DNA of 45,400 bases from Maribacter sp. GTDB lineage: Bacteria; Bacteroidota; Bacteroidia; Flavobacteriales; Flavobacteriaceae. The stretch lies in NCBI GenBank assembly GCA_024228355.1, contig JAAETN010000059.1, positions 1-45,400 on the forward strand, read 5' to 3'. Of this stretch, positions 9,391-21,000 are shown piece after piece; positions within the stretch are counted from its first letter, which is position 1; each line of letters begins with the position of its first letter. Made by a program: the position numbers and the translations under genes. The notes under the pieces are model-generated. The model made no database searches, was not told the DNA's origin, and worked only from the letters and a program-made list of their open reading frames with translations.

Positions 9391-11328
9391 CTATTCTAGT
9401 ATTATAAACTCTGATCTGCGGTTAAATTCATGTTCTTTTGCAGAACATCTTACCCCATTCGTACATTTGTTTATTAATCTAATCTCCCCAAAACCTTCTC
9501 CTTTAAGTCTATCTTGGGTTATACCCTTAGAAATCATATAATTTACGGTAGATTCCGCTCTCTTTTGAGACAACCAAAGGTTATAGGCATCCGGACCTCG
9601 ACTATCGGTATGGGAATTTACCTTTATCTTAAGACTTGGATATTTTTCCATAGCCGCAATTACCTTTTGCACCTCTATCTCAGAATCTTTGCGAATGTTG
9701 TACCTATCAAAATCAAAGTAAATGGTACTCAGCTGTAATAATTTGGCCAAATCATCACCAAACCCGCCAGTAACTAAATCCCGCTCTAAATAAAAGTCAA
9801 TAATATTCGCTTTCCCGGCCGATTTACCCAAATATTCTTCTGAAGGTACATAACCCTGCATAAGGGCCCTTACGAAGTTACCTTTGTTACAATCCAGGGA
9901 AAGGCTATATCTACCTTCAGAATCTGTTATTGTAGTAAGGATCTCCTTATTATCTTCATCGATAACCTTAACTGTAGCACCTACTAAAACTTCATTTGAT
10001 ATTTTATCCCTTACCGTACCGGAAACATCTTGTATACATTCCAGTTGTAATGGGGTATGCTCAATAAAACCATAAATATCATCCGATCCCATTCCTTCGG
10101 TTCGATTAGAAGCAAAATATCCTTTACGCGATTCCTCATTAAATATGAATGTGAAGTCATCCATTTTACTATTTACGGGTTCCCCGACATTTACAACGGC
10201 ACCATTATATTTTCCAAATTTGATCCTGGTAGCGAAAACATCCAATCCGCCTAGTCCGGGATGCCCATCAGAAGACATATATAATACTTCTTCAGTCGTA
10301 ATAAAAGGAAAGGTCTCTCTTGCCTCTGTATTTATATTATTTCCAAGATTTACCGGCGTTCCAAAAGTTCTATCTGAATTGATGGTTACTTTGAAAATAT
10401 CAGATTCACCCAATGTTCCCGGCATATCAGATGCAAAGTACAATGTCTTTTCGTCTGGACTAAGTGCTGGATTGGCAACTGAATAATTATTGCTATTAAA
10501 CGGTAATTCCTCAATATTAGACCAAACATTATCAATCAGAACTGCGCGAAAAATCTTGAGCCTAATTACTCCCTTATCATCTTTTATGTATTTGCCTTCT
10601 TTTATATTATTCCTTGTAAAATAAAGTGTGTTCCCATCTTTAGTTATAGCAGACGTTGATTCGTGCAGTCGAGTATTTACATTTTCACCAATTTTAGCAA
10701 CCCTATCTGTAGAAATACTATCAGCATTCACCTTATATAAGTCTAAGAAATCCTTGGAATTCCAAGTATGCCTGTACCTTGCCAAATTTCCAGTATCACG
10801 ATCTGATGAAAAAATAAGCCCTTCTTTATAATAGGAAGGCGCAAAATCAGAATAGGTTGAGTTAAAATCAAAGTTCTCCAATTCGTATCTTCCAGAATTC
10901 TTACGTATTTCTTCCAAATAATCCGATTCACTTTTATAAGCTATTGCTCTAATATCATCAGAGGTTATCCGGGTAAATTTCTCCATAATCCCCTTAGACC
11001 CATCATAATCACCTAAAGACTTCAAAGTCTGTGCATATCTAAAATAATATTCCGGACCTATATCAGTAGCATATTCATCTACCAACCTTTTATAGGTGCT
11101 GGACGCCTCTTGGTAGTCTGCATTAAAGTAGTAGGAATCTCCTAATCTTTTTAATAGATCAGCGGAGACATATCCTTTATCCAACACTTTTTTATAAATA
11201 TCTATTGCAGGTTTAAAGGAATACTCATTATATTTCTTATCTCCTTTTTCCACTAATCTTTCCTGGGCATAACTGTATTGTCCTAAAAAGAAAATAAAGA
11301 GTGTAAGTGATACTATTTTTTTTATCAT
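9391..11328 (-). CDS. PorE-like OmpA-family protein (TPR, PD40 propeller, CRD, OmpA)
   Basis: 645 residues with an ATG start and signal peptide (MIKKIVSLTLFIFFLGQYSY, then AQ). Domains in order: TPR-like helices (about 25-120); a WD40/PD40 propeller (about 150-410) with blades such as SPDEKTLYFASDMPGTLGES and LYMSSDGHPGLGGLDVF; a carboxypeptidase-regulatory-like domain (about 425-495, VSGTVRDKISNEVLVGATV); and an OmpA C-terminal domain (about 525-645). The Asp and Arg of the OmpA domain that bind diaminopimelate in this family are present (NSHTDSRG and SQKRAES). This is the architecture of PorE, the peptidoglycan-bound T9SS protein of Porphyromonas gingivalis. The gene follows porP/sprF by 10 bp and is the last gene of the triad. 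Inferred role: anchoring a PorP-linked surface complex to peptidoglycan. A second, non-T9SS-core paralogue is likely. Confidence 0.9.
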   Translation of the reverse strand: MIKKIVSLTLFIFFLGQYSYAQERLVEKGDKKYNEYSFKPAIDIYKKVLDKGYVSADLLKRLGDSYYFNADYQEASSTYKRLVDEYATDIGPEYYFRYAQTLKSLGDYDGSKGIMEKFTRITSDDIRAIAYKSESDYLEEIRKNSGRYELENFDFNSTYSDFAPSYYKEGLIFSSDRDTGNLARYRHTWNSKDFLDLYKVNADSISTDRVAKIGENVNTRLHESTSAITKDGNTLYFTRNNIKEGKYIKDDKGVIRLKIFRAVLIDNVWSNIEELPFNSNNYSVANPALSPDEKTLYFASDMPGTLGESDIFKVTINSDRTFGTPVNLGNNINTEARETFPFITTEEVLYMSSDGHPGLGGLDVFATRIKFGKYNGAVVNVGEPVNSKMDDFTFIFNEESRKGYFASNRTEGMGSDDIYGFIEHTPLQLECIQDVSGTVRDKISNEVLVGATVKVIDEDNKEILTTITDSEGRYSLSLDCNKGNFVRALMQGYVPSEEYLGKSAGKANIIDFYLERDLVTGGFGDDLAKLLQLSTIYFDFDRYNIRKDSEIEVQKVIAAMEKYPSLKIKVNSHTDSRGPDAYNLWLSQKRAESTVNYMISKGITQDRLKGEGFGEIRLINKCTNGVRCSAKEHEFNRRSEFIILE

Positions 11329-11338
11329 CTATTCCGAT

Positions 11339-12292
11339 TTAAAAGAATCGAGGTGATACCAATTGTTTGAATGATTTGACCAGCTCAAATCGTAAAAAAA
11401 CTTCAAAAGAACCATCGTTGAATTGGGTGCCTCCCAAATCAGTGGTCTCTCGGTCATAAGCCAAGCCCAACATTAATTGTTCCGATATTTGAAAACCGAA
11501 CAGTGCACTTACTGCAGCATCCCATCTGTAGGCGGCACCAAAAGAAAATTTATCGTTAAACAAAAAACTGCCAGAAAAATCTATCTGTAATGGTGCTCCG
11601 CCAACAACCTTTGTTAAAAGGGCAGGCTTAAACTTAGTATTACCACCTATATCAAATACATACCCGGTAATCAAATAGAAATTAATTCTTTCCTTTGAGA
11701 GAAACTGCACAGAATTTGCATCTCTTTGTTCATTATCAAAATGATCGGTTTGCAACAAATTTGGTGCAGACAATCCCGCATAAAATGAATTTGTATGGTA
11801 GTAAATACCTACTCCAACATTGGGCGAAAATTTATTCTCGATATTATCCACATTAATTGGCTCAACATCAAAATTACGCAGGCCTTGAAAATCCAAGTTC
11901 AATAAATTCCCTCCGGCCTTTAAGCCAAATGACAGTTTCCCTTCTAAAGAAACATCAATCGTATATGATAATACTGCGTCAAAATAGGTTTCTTGAACCA
12001 CACCATCCCCTATTTCGTCATTGACGACGGATATGCCATAGCCCAATTGACTATTTCGAATTGGAGAATGGAGGTTTAATGTTTGACTCTTGGGAGCACC
12101 GTCCAAGCCTACCCATTGGGATCTATACAACGCAGCGATACTCAATTGGCCCCTTGACCCTGCATACGCCGGGTTAACACTCATTGTATTGAACATATAC
12201 TGGGTATATTGAGCATCTTGTTGTGCGCTTACCGATTCCAAGAAAATGAATACAAGTAATAAAGGTGCTAGAAAGCTCTTTTTTATTATCAT
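11339..12292 (-). CDS. PorP/SprF family T9SS-associated outer-membrane protein
   Basis: 317 residues with an ATG start and signal peptide (MIIKKSFLAPLLLVFIFLES, then VSA). The segment right after it is the family hallmark: QQDAQYTQYMFNTMSVNPAY, AGSRG, then ALYRSQWVGLDGAPKSQTLN. The remainder is alternating beta strands with GxG turns, consistent with an outer-membrane barrel, and it ends in an aromatic (SPRFF), as outer-membrane proteins often do. It lies 15 bp after a type B CTD cargo gene and 10 bp before the PorE-like gene, so the three are almost certainly one transcript. SprF in Flavobacterium johnsoniae is needed for surface localisation of its neighbouring type B cargo SprB. By analogy this protein should serve the 12308-15694 product. 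Confidence 0.93.
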   Translation of the reverse strand: MIIKKSFLAPLLLVFIFLESVSAQQDAQYTQYMFNTMSVNPAYAGSRGQLSIAALYRSQWVGLDGAPKSQTLNLHSPIRNSQLGYGISVVNDEIGDGVVQETYFDAVLSYTIDVSLEGKLSFGLKAGGNLLNLDFQGLRNFDVEPINVDNIENKFSPNVGVGIYYHTNSFYAGLSAPNLLQTDHFDNEQRDANSVQFLSKERINFYLITGYVFDIGGNTKFKPALLTKVVGGAPLQIDFSGSFLFNDKFSFGAAYRWDAAVSALFGFQISEQLMLGLAYDRETTDLGGTQFNDGSFEVFLRFELVKSFKQLVSPRFF

Positions 12293-12307
12293 ATGTAGTT
12301 CAATAAA

Positions 12308-15300
12308 TTATTTGCTGACGTAAATATAACCACTATCGGTAACATTATTCTGATCGTCTTTTTGATATTCAAATATATAAAAATAAACCCCTGCTGGCAG
12401 ATACTCTTCGGCACTTACCGTAGACCTTCCTTTTGATCTACCATCAAAAACATTATTTTGATTATTATATCCCTGACCTTCATAAACAGCTACCCCCCAT
12501 CTGTTAAAAATCTTGAGAGAGTTGTTTCTTGCATTTTCAACACCCCTTATAAACAAAAAGTCATTTCTACCATCGTTATTGGGCGTTACCATTTGGTTAA
12601 CTTCAATACCTATTGGCAATACTTCGCTAACCACGACCAATACAATTGCTGTATCGCAATTTTCCGAATTTGCTATTTCGCAAATCGTATATTCTATGGA
12701 ATATGATCCTGTTGGTGTTTCCGGGGCCACAATTATAGTACCATCGGTATCTACTGTTAATGGGCCGGTTTGTTCTGAAGTGATAATTACATTTGCTGGA
12801 TCGACCGGTTCGCTATTTAGAGTATCATTTTCCAACACATTGCTGTCTGGTAATACACCCCCTACCATGCCATCAATAAAAACATTTGTAAAATCATCAT
12901 CCACGGCATCAATAGTCGTAGGTGGAATACCCACTGTAATTGTAACTGTTGCCGTATCGCAGTTCTCCATATCATCACAAATCGTGTACTCAAAAGTGTC
13001 TGTACCATTGAAACCATTTTCAGGAGTATAGGTCACCGTATCGTCATTAGGATCATCTGGGGTACCTCCATCATTAATTACAACAATACCATTATCAGGA
13101 TCTGTTACGGTTAATGACTCAATATTCGGTACACCAGTATCATTAGCCAATATATCGATGTCCACAGGTGTATCTTCATCGGTCGAAACCGTGTCGTCGA
13201 CGGCATCAAGCATTGGTGGCGTACCAACCGTAATAGTAACGGTAGCCGTATCACAGTTATCCATTGCATCGCAAACGGTATATTCAAATGTATCCGTGCT
13301 GTTATTGAACCCACTGTCCGGAGTATAGGTTATTGTATCGTCACTTATGTCATCGGGCGTACCCCCATCGTTAATTACAACCGTACCGTTTTCAGGATCA
13401 GTTGTTGTTAGAATCCCGTTATCAGGGATACCTGTATCATTGTCCAATACATCGATCTCCACTGGAGTGTCCTCGTCTGTAGATGCCATGTCGTCAACAG
13501 CGTTTATTGATGTATCAGTTGGAAATGAAGTCACTGTAGGATCATCAGGATTGCCATCTCCATCAATATCCCTATCTGTAGGATTATCTGGATCATCTGA
13601 AAGACTACTTATTGGGCCATTATCCGGAATGAATGCGGTTACGGTTGCAGAATTACTAAAACTACCACTATCAATATCCGCTTGGGTAATGACATATGAA
13701 GCCGTAAAAGTTGTATCATCCGCTACACCTGGTTCCAAAATTTCCAATGGACCACCTATCACGGTGACCAATGGATCAGTAATGGTAATATTTCCTAAGG
13801 GTACAATTCCAGTATTAGTTACTGTGAATACATACCCAATTGTCTCTCCTTCCTGGAATAAACCATCGCCATTCTCATCATTAAAATTATCTACTTTTAA
13901 TACGGTAATATTAGCACCATGATCATCGATGGGATCCAAATAATCGGGTGTGTCGTCACCATCGGTATCATCATTGGTAGGGTCACCATCGCCGTCCTCA
14001 TCCTCATCAGGGGTGTCGATACCGTCACCGTCATCGTCCAGATCCCTATAGTTCACATCCTCCGTGCCATCCGTGTCCGGTAGGTCGTTCGCCGGGTCAT
14101 CGATCTCATCGTTCACATCGAAGCCATCGTTCACATCGCTGCCCTCATAACCATCGTCAAGGCCATCACCATCACTGTCGGTGCCTGTAAATGTCTGGTC
14201 AGGAACTCCGTCGAAATCAAAGTCGTTGCCCTCATTGTTATCGGGTACAAGGTCGTTGTCGGTATCGGTATCCAGATAATCAAGCTCATCGGTGCCGTCC
14301 GTATTCACCGGGGAAAGGCCTTGGTCACCTGCTCCCTCGTAGGCATTGTCCAAACCGTCGTTGTCGTCATCTGCACCAGTTGGTGGAACATAACCAGCAG
14401 TGGTCTGCCCCTCCACATTGTCAGGGATGCCATCATTGTCCGAATCTATGTCCCTGAAATTGGGATAGTTGTCAGTATCAGAATTTATTGGAGTGATTCC
14501 CTCACCAGAACCGGGATTGTCTTCGTAGTGGTCATCTAGGCCATTGCCATCACTGTCCAAACCGCAAGGGGCTTGAAAATCTTCATCAGTCTGGGCCTCA
14601 ACATTGTCCAAAATCCCATCATTGTCAGAATCGATATCCCTATAATCAGGATGGTGATCATAATCTGTATCTATTGGAGTGATGCCTTCACCAGAACCAG
14701 GGTGGTCTTCGTAATGGTCATCCAGCCCATTGCCATCACTGTCGATTCCGCTAGGGGCTTGAAAAGCTTCATCAGTCTGGGCCTCTACATTATCCAAAAT
14801 CCCATCATTATCCGAATCAATGTCCAAATGGTCTGGATATCCGTCACCATCGGTATCCAAAGAATCTGTTAATGGGTCGTTGTCACCATCAAGGTTTGGG
14901 TCCTCGGTTGTATCAAGGATACCGTCATTATCGTCGTCTATGTCCACCAAATCAGGTATCCCGTCGCCATCCGTATCAGTACATATATAGGGTTTTATAT
15001 ACAAAGTAATTATACTTGAACCGTTTGAGGTAGTATAAAATTCTATATCTGTAACTGGGGATTGAGATTCCCAATCCACAATAATATCAGGATGATTACT
15101 CGCAGAAGTTGTATTCTTAACATAATAGTTATTATCGTCCACAATAGATATTATGCCCGGACTTAGGGATCCAATAAACTCATATTCAACATTATCCAAT
15201 GCCACAATACCATCTTGAGCGCCTACCTGTATCCCAGAAGAGTGATGGGCTTTTACAATTACAGGTACCAATCCAGTGATTTTGAAAATTATTGGAGAAT

Positions 15301-15694
15301 TAACTATTGTCCTAAATTTTCCATTCGAATCCGTACTAGCTCCGTCAATACTAATAACAACACTACCTAATGGCAGTCCCCATTTATGACTAACATCAAC
15401 ATTAGAGGCCGTCAAACTGCCATCCGAGATCCCAGAGGGTAGTCCTAAATCCGATGCCAACAATTGCTTCAAATCCAGCATTGAACAGTCATCATGGTCT
15501 GATTCTATATCATCAATATCAGCATGATCAGGAATAACATCGCCATCTGTTTCAGTATCGGGAAGAACAACATCAATACTATTTGAGTGAGCATGAATAA
15601 CATTGAGGCCAATAACCATTAAATTTAAAACAAAAACGAATCTCAGACCTAATTTCAGAAAATGCCTAAATGAGTGATATGTAAAATTTTCCAT
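12308..15694 (-). CDS. T9SS type B cargo: TSP3-repeat and cadherin-like surface protein
   Basis: I chose the ATG at 15694 (MENFTYHSF) over an in-frame TTG at 15706, giving 1128 residues. A basic then hydrophobic export signal covers about 1-38. Residues about 240-620 are a very acidic run of thrombospondin-3-like Ca2+-binding repeats ([19 protein letters not shown]), including a 62-residue tandem repeat. Then come a DUF11-like module (about 625-740, [20 protein letters not shown]) and three cadherin-like/tandem modules (about 760-1010, [16 protein letters not shown]). The last ~95 residues are a T9SS type B sorting domain: [32 protein letters not shown], and [12 protein letters not shown] before the terminal GYIYVSK. 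It heads the operon with PorP/SprF and the PorE-like protein. Expected to be exported by T9SS and held at the cell surface; adhesion is a guess. Confidence 0.92.
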   Translation of the reverse strand: MENFTYHSFRHFLKLGLRFVFVLNLMVIGLNVIHAHSNSIDVVLPDTETDGDVIPDHADIDDIESDHDDCSMLDLKQLLASDLGLPSGISDGSLTASNVDVSHKWGLPLGSVVISIDGASTDSNGKFRTIVNSPIIFKITGLVPVIVKAHHSSGIQVGAQDGIVALDNVEYEFIGSLSPGIISIVDDNNYYVKNTTSASNHPDIIVDWESQSPVTDIEFYTTSNGSSIITLYIKPYICTDTDGDGIPDLVDIDDDNDGILDTTEDPNLDGDNDPLTDSLDTDGDGYPDHLDIDSDNDGILDNVEAQTDEAFQAPSGIDSDGNGLDDHYEDHPGSGEGITPIDTDYDHHPDYRDIDSDNDGILDNVEAQTDEDFQAPCGLDSDGNGLDDHYEDNPGSGEGITPINSDTDNYPNFRDIDSDNDGIPDNVEGQTTAGYVPPTGADDDNDGLDNAYEGAGDQGLSPVNTDGTDELDYLDTDTDNDLVPDNNEGNDFDFDGVPDQTFTGTDSDGDGLDDGYEGSDVNDGFDVNDEIDDPANDLPDTDGTEDVNYRDLDDDGDGIDTPDEDEDGDGDPTNDDTDGDDTPDYLDPIDDHGANITVLKVDNFNDENGDGLFQEGETIGYVFTVTNTGIVPLGNITITDPLVTVIGGPLEILEPGVADDTTFTASYVITQADIDSGSFSNSATVTAFIPDNGPISSLSDDPDNPTDRDIDGDGNPDDPTVTSFPTDTSINAVDDMASTDEDTPVEIDVLDNDTGIPDNGILTTTDPENGTVVINDGGTPDDISDDTITYTPDSGFNNSTDTFEYTVCDAMDNCDTATVTITVGTPPMLDAVDDTVSTDEDTPVDIDILANDTGVPNIESLTVTDPDNGIVVINDGGTPDDPNDDTVTYTPENGFNGTDTFEYTICDDMENCDTATVTITVGIPPTTIDAVDDDFTNVFIDGMVGGVLPDSNVLENDTLNSEPVDPANVIITSEQTGPLTVDTDGTIIVAPETPTGSYSIEYTICEIANSENCDTAIVLVVVSEVLPIGIEVNQMVTPNNDGRNDFLFIRGVENARNNSLKIFNRWGVAVYEGQGYNNQNNVFDGRSKGRSTVSAEEYLPAGVYFYIFEYQKDDQNNVTDSGYIYVSK
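14425..14830 (-). repeat. 186-bp tandem repeat inside the TSP3 region
   Basis: Three copies of a 62-codon unit are spaced exactly 186 bp apart: the CATCATTGTC core starts at 14431 and 14617, and the matching position of the third copy is near 14803. Each unit encodes two Asp-rich loops plus an SGEGITPI linker. The two copies on the 3' side of the plus strand are the most alike, which suggests recent unit duplication. Confidence 0.75.
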
Positions 15695-16096
15695 AAGTAT
15701 CAGCAATTAATTACCAATTACCATGGTCAAAAAGTAGAAAAAACCTGCAAGAAGTGGGGCTCCTACAAACTTAATGCAAGATATGTTTAAAAAATTGATA
15801 GTCAAATAGTTTAGAAAACATAAATTTCAATTATCTGTTAACAACTTAAATTATCGATAAAGTGCATATTCGTAATCTTTCCCACCCTGTTTATCGAAGT
15901 TTTCAACATTTCATAATATTTCAAATTATCAACACTTTGTTTTCCCCTACTTGTAATCCCAATATTTCCCATGAATGATGAATTATAAAATCAGCTATTT
16001 TTATCCAAAACAACATGGCTTAAATCTCCTAATAAATGTCCCATATCATAATTCAATTATCCTATAATTTACCCTATTTTTGCCCAAAATCAAAAA
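15695..16096. other. Divergent intergenic region, 402 bp
   Basis: Very A/T-rich spacer between the type B cargo gene (minus) and prfC (plus), so it must hold both promoters. Candidate -7 boxes matching TAnnTTTG are TAAGTTTG on the minus strand (15766-15773) and TATTTTTG on the plus strand (16075-16082). Neither has a good TTTG at the expected distance. There is also a 10-bp palindrome TTATCGATAA (15851-15860) of unknown meaning. No coding frame or RNA gene seen. Confidence 0.45.
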
Positions 16097-17686
16097 ATGA
16101 GTTTTCAGGATCAAATAGAACGACGTCGTACCTTCGGAATCATCTCCCACCCTGATGCAGGAAAAACAACCCTAACCGAAAAATTACTCCTTTTTGGAGG
16201 AGCTATTCAGGAAGCAGGGGCAGTAAAAAACAATAAAATCAAAAAAACGGCCACAAGTGACTTTATGGAAATTGAGCGCCAAAGAGGAATATCTGTCGCT
16301 ACTTCAGTTTTGGCCTTTATTTACAGGGACAAAAAAATAAACATACTCGATACTCCAGGACACAAGGATTTCGCCGAAGACACTTTTAGAACACTCACAG
16401 CGGTTGATAGTGTCATTGTTGTAGTCGATGTGGCCAAAGGTGTAGAGGAACAAACCGTGAAGTTGGTCGAGGTTTGTAGAATGCGCAATATTCCTATGAT
16501 CGTTTTTATCAACAAGCTTGATAGAGAAGGAAAGGATGCTTTTGATTTACTGGATGACCTAGAACAGAAATTGGGACTTTCAGTGACGCCATTAAGCTTC
16601 CCAATTGGGATGGGTTATGACTTCAAAGGTATTTACAATATTTACGAAAAGAACATCAACCTATTTAGTGGTGATAGTAAGAAGAATATAGAAGATACTA
16701 TCGCTTTCGATGACATTGAAAGTCAGGAATTAGAAACTATTATCGGCGAGAATGCTGCAGAACATTTAAGGGAAAATCTTGAATTGGTTCACGGCGTATA
16801 TTCAGCCTTTGATAAAGAAAGCTATTTGAATGGCCAACAGCAACCTGTTTTTTTTGGATCTGCTTTGAACAATTTTGGTGTTCGTGAACTCTTGGATTGC
16901 TTTATTGAAATAGCTCCTTCACCCCGCGCAAAAATGGCCGAAGAAAGGCTTGTAGAACCTAACGAAAAGGAACTAACGGGATTTGTATTTAAAATACACG
17001 CCAATATGGATCCCAAACATCGAGACCGGCTCGCTTTTGTAAAAATCGTTTCTGGTACTTTTGAAAGGAACAAGCCGTATTTGCATGTACGTCATGGAAA
17101 AAAATTGAAATTTTCAAGTCCGAATGCCTTTTTCGCAGAGAAGAAAGAAATCGTAGATATTTCATATCCTGGGGATATTGTTGGTTTGCATGACACAGGG
17201 AACTTTAAAATCGGGGACACGTTGACTGAAGGCGAAAAGTTGAATTATAAAGGGGTCCCAAGCTTTTCGCCAGAGCATTTCAGATATATAAATAATGCCG
17301 ATCCCATGAAATCGAAGCAGTTGAGTAAGGGTATTGACCAACTCATGGATGAAGGAGTCGCGCAATTATTCACCTTGGAGTTAAATGGCCGTAAAGTAAT
17401 AGGAACAGTAGGCGCGTTACAATTTGAAGTTATCCAATATCGGTTGGAACATGAATATGGGGCAAAATGTAGTTATGAAAATTTCCCGGTTCACAAGGCT
17501 TGCTGGGTAGATCCGCAAGATGAGAAAAATGAGGAATACAAGGAGTTCAAAAGGATCAAACAAAAATTCTTGGCGAAAGATAAACAAGGGCAATTGGTCT
17601 TTTTGGCCGATTCACAGTTTTCACTGCAAATGACACAACAAAAATATCCATCTGTCATATTACATTTTACTTCCGAATTCAAATAA
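16097..17686 (+). CDS. prfC: Peptide chain release factor 3
   Basis: 529 residues, the usual length for RF3, a translational GTPase that recycles RF1/RF2 from the ribosome after peptide release. G1 is HPDAGKTT (near residue 18), G2 lies in the [12 protein letters not shown] region, G3 is DTPGHKDF, G4 is NKLD and G5 lies in the SALNNFGV segment. The [13 protein letters not shown] motif separates RF3 from EF-G and EF-Tu. It is transcribed alone on the plus strand and ends at a bidirectional terminator facing the rpoC-DUF3467 transcript. The ATG at 16097 follows an A-rich stretch with no Shine-Dalgarno, as is normal in Bacteroidota. Confidence 0.97.
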   Translation: MSFQDQIERRRTFGIISHPDAGKTTLTEKLLLFGGAIQEAGAVKNNKIKKTATSDFMEIERQRGISVATSVLAFIYRDKKINILDTPGHKDFAEDTFRTLTAVDSVIVVVDVAKGVEEQTVKLVEVCRMRNIPMIVFINKLDREGKDAFDLLDDLEQKLGLSVTPLSFPIGMGYDFKGIYNIYEKNINLFSGDSKKNIEDTIAFDDIESQELETIIGENAAEHLRENLELVHGVYSAFDKESYLNGQQQPVFFGSALNNFGVRELLDCFIEIAPSPRAKMAEERLVEPNEKELTGFVFKIHANMDPKHRDRLAFVKIVSGTFERNKPYLHVRHGKKLKFSSPNAFFAEKKEIVDISYPGDIVGLHDTGNFKIGDTLTEGEKLNYKGVPSFSPEHFRYINNADPMKSKQLSKGIDQLMDEGVAQLFTLELNGRKVIGTVGALQFEVIQYRLEHEYGAKCSYENFPVHKACWVDPQDEKNEEYKEFKRIKQKFLAKDKQGQLVFLADSQFSLQMTQQKYPSVILHFTSEFK

Positions 17687-17707
17687 GTGATAGGACATAA
17701 GCATTAA

Positions 17708-17735
17708 AAAACCCATGAACAAATTCATGGGTTTT
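17708..17735. terminator. Bidirectional intrinsic terminator between prfC and DUF3467
   Basis: A perfect 12-bp stem (AAAACCCATGAA / TTCATGGGTTTT) with a 4-nt CAAA loop, flanked by A and T tracts on both sides. It lies between the stops of two convergent genes and can end both transcripts. Confidence 0.9.
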
Positions 17736-17740
17736 ATTAT

Positions 17741-18052
17741 TTAGGCTTCTCCTGTGGGTCCAAAATTAATTGGTATGGGAGGTTGTTCGTAATCCTTGAT
17801 CGTGCCATGTGCCTTTTCAAATCTACTTACATTATCACCCAATGCCTTTAAAAACTTTTTGGCATGTTGGGGCGTAAGTACAATTCTACTTTTAACCTTC
17901 GCCTTTGGTGCACCAGGCATCATACTAATAAAGTCAACTACAAATTCAGAAACAGAGTGATTAATGATAGCCAAATTGGAATAGGTCCCTTCGGCCGTCT
18001 TTTCATCCAATTCTATGTTAATCTGTTTTTGTTTTTGATCTTTATCGCTCAT
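17741..18052 (-). CDS. DUF3467 family protein
   Basis: A 103-residue soluble protein matching the DUF3467 family: KQKQINIELDEKTAEGTYSN near the N-terminus, NHSVSEFVVDFISMMPGAP in the centre, then VLTPQHAKKFLKALGDNV. No signal peptide or membrane segment. No function is established for the family. It starts 9 bp after the rpoC stop with no terminator between, so it is almost certainly the last gene of the rpoBC transcript, which hints at a role near transcription or growth control (inference only). Its stop faces the shared terminator with prfC. Confidence 0.9.
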   Translation of the reverse strand: MSDKDQKQKQINIELDEKTAEGTYSNLAIINHSVSEFVVDFISMMPGAPKAKVKSRIVLTPQHAKKFLKALGDNVSRFEKAHGTIKDYEQPPIPINFGPTGEA

Positions 18053-18061
18053 GATTATCGA

Positions 18062-21000
18062 TTAAAATTTCAAAGCTTCTTTACGAGCCATAATTTCATC
18101 ATATTCTTCTTTAGAACCAACAATGATGCTTTCATAGTCACGCATACCAGTACCTGCAGGTATTTTATGCCCAACAATTACATTTTCCTTTAATCCTTCA
18201 AGAGTGTCAACTTTACCGCTAACAGCAGCTTCGTTCAATACTTTTGTAGTTTCCTGGAATGAAGCAGCGGAAATAAACGATTTAGTCTGTAATGACGCCC
18301 TCGTAATTCCTTGTAGAATTGGCGTAGCTGTTGCCGCAACGGCATCTCTAGCCTCTACCAGAGTTTTATCTGTTCTTCTTAGTACAGAATTTTCATCTCT
18401 CAGTTCACGGGCTGAAATAATTTGCCCGGCTCGTAAATTCTCTGATTCACCTGATTCAACAACAACCTTTTTACCAAATATCTCATCGTTTTCAGTAATG
18501 AAGTCAGATTTATGAACCAATTGATTTTCAAGGAAGATAGTGTCTCCCGGATCTTCAATTCGAACTTTTCTCATCATTTGTCTTACAACAACCTCAAAGT
18601 GTTTGTCATTGATCTTCACTCCCTGTAAACGATATACTTCCTGTACTTCATTTACCAAATATTGTTGAACAGCCGAAGGTCCTTTTATAGAAAGGATATC
18701 CTCAGGAGTTATTGAACCATCTGAAAGAGGCATACCCGCACGAACATAATCATTTTCCTGAACCAGAATCTGATTGGATAATTTAACCAAGTATTTTTTG
18801 ATTTCACCCAATTTGGATTCGATAATTATCTCTCGGTTACCTCTTTTGATCTTTCCGAACGAAACAACACCATCAATCTCGGATACTACTGCCGGATTTG
18901 ATGGATTACGAGCTTCGAACAATTCGGTAACTCTTGGAAGTCCACCTGTAATATCACCAGCCTTGGCAGACTTACGAGGTATTTTCACCAAAATCTTACC
19001 TTCCTTGATCTTATCCCCATCATCTACCATAAGGTGTGAACCAACAGGAAGGTTATACGAACGTAAAACTTCATCCTTGCCGCCCATTATCAACAAAGTA
19101 GGAATAAGCTTTTTGTTTCTGGATTCAGAGATAACTTTCTCTTGGAAACCTGTTTGTTCATCTATCTCAACCTGGTATGTTACACCCTGCTCAATATTCT
19201 CATAGGCAATTTTACCTGGGAATTCAGATACGATTACACCATTATATGGATCCCATTGACAAATAACATCTCCACTTTTGATTTTCGCGCCATTTTTAAC
19301 AAACAACTGCGAACCATAAGGAATATTATTGGTACTAAGTGTTATACCTGTCTTAGCATCAACTATTTTGATTTCGGATGTTCTCGAAATTACGATATTC
19401 GCCGCTTTGCCCTCTCCATCTAAACCTTTTACAGTCCTAAGGTCTTCGATTTCAGCAATACCATCAAATTTGGCACCCAACTTGTTATCTTCTGAAATGT
19501 TGCCTGCAATACCACCAACGTGGAACGTACGCAGTGTTAACTGCGTTCCTGGTTCACCAATTGACTGTGCTGCAACAACACCTACAGCTTCACCTCTTTG
19601 AACCATTTTATTGGTTGATAGGTTTCTACCATAACATTTGGCACAAATGCCTTTTTCTGCTTCACAAGTCAAAGCTGAACGCACTTCAATCTTCTCAACT
19701 GGGGATGCCTCAATCTTTTTGACATCCTCTTCCATTATTTGCTGTCCTGCGGTCAACAGAAGTTCATCTGTTAAAGGATTATGTACATCATGCAATGAAA
19801 CCCTACCTAGAATTCTTTCGCCCAAAGTCTCAACAACCTCTTCGTTTTTCTTTAGTGATTCTACTGCGATACCACGAAGCGTTTCACAATCGTCAATATT
19901 TATAATCACATCTTGGGAAACATCAACCAAACGACGTGTCAAATAACCAGCATCGGCAGTTTTCAAGGCTGTATCAGCAAGTCCTTTACGTGCACCGTGA
20001 GTAGAAATAAAATATTCCAAAATCGATAGACCTTCCTTAAAGTTGGAAAGAATAGGGTTTTCAATAATTTCACCACCACCAGCAGTAGACTTTTTAGGTT
20101 TGGCCATTAATCCACGCATACCTGTAAGCTGACGAATCTGTTCTTTAGAACCCCTTGCACCAGAATCCAACATCATATACACGGAGTTGAATCCTTGTTG
20201 GTCTTCACGAATACGTTTCATTGCCAATTCGGTCAACATAGCGTTTGTCGAAGTCCAAACATCAATTACTTGATTGTAACGTTCGTTATTGGTGATAAGA
20301 CCCATGTTATAGTTGGCCATAATGCCATCTACCTGTACATTGGCTTCATCAATCATAGTATGTTTTTCAGGCGGTATGATAATATCGCCCAAACTGAAAG
20401 AAAGACCACCTTTGAAAGCAAACTCATAGCCCATTGTTTTTATCTTGTCCAAGAAGTCAGCCGTCGTAGGCACATCGGTTACCGCAAGGATCTTACCGAT
20501 AATATCCCTCAACGACTTCTTGTTCAATATATCATTGATATAACCAGCCTCTTCAGGAACTTCCATATTGAAGAGCACCCTACCAACAGTTGTAGGAATA
20601 ATTTGGTTTACCAATTCCCCTTCTTCATTAAAATCCTTTGCCCTTACCTTAATACCAGCATTTAGATTTACCATGCCCTCATTGAAAGCAATCTCGACCT
20701 CTTCAGCAGAATAGAATGTCAACCCTTCACCAATAATAGGCACTTCTTTGGTAGACTTTCTTTCTTTGGTCATATAATATAGACCCAATACCATATCCTG
20801 GGATGGTACGGTAATAGGTGAACCATTAGCAGGATTCAATATGTTATGTGAGGCAAGCATTAGTAATTGGGCTTCTAATATTGCTTCAGGGCCCAATGGC
20901 AAATGCACCGCCATTTGGTCACCATCAAAATCCGCATTAAAGGCCGTACAAACTAATGGGTGAAGACGTATTGCCTTCCCTTCGATTAATTTTGGCTGGA

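Noticed and set aside
12513-13922. Long plus-strand open frames (172 and 191 codons) opposite the type B cargo gene
   Set aside because: They are antisense to a strongly supported gene; the Asp-rich codons leave the other strand free of stops. Composition is low-complexity Ser/Thr/Val with no domain.
15845-15940. Possible origin of replication: A/T-rich DNA with a TTATCAACA DnaA-box-like 9-mer at 15926-15934
   Set aside because: Only one near-match, no cluster, no dnaA or dnaN nearby; a chance match in A/T-rich sequence is expected. GC-skew over the whole chromosome would settle it.
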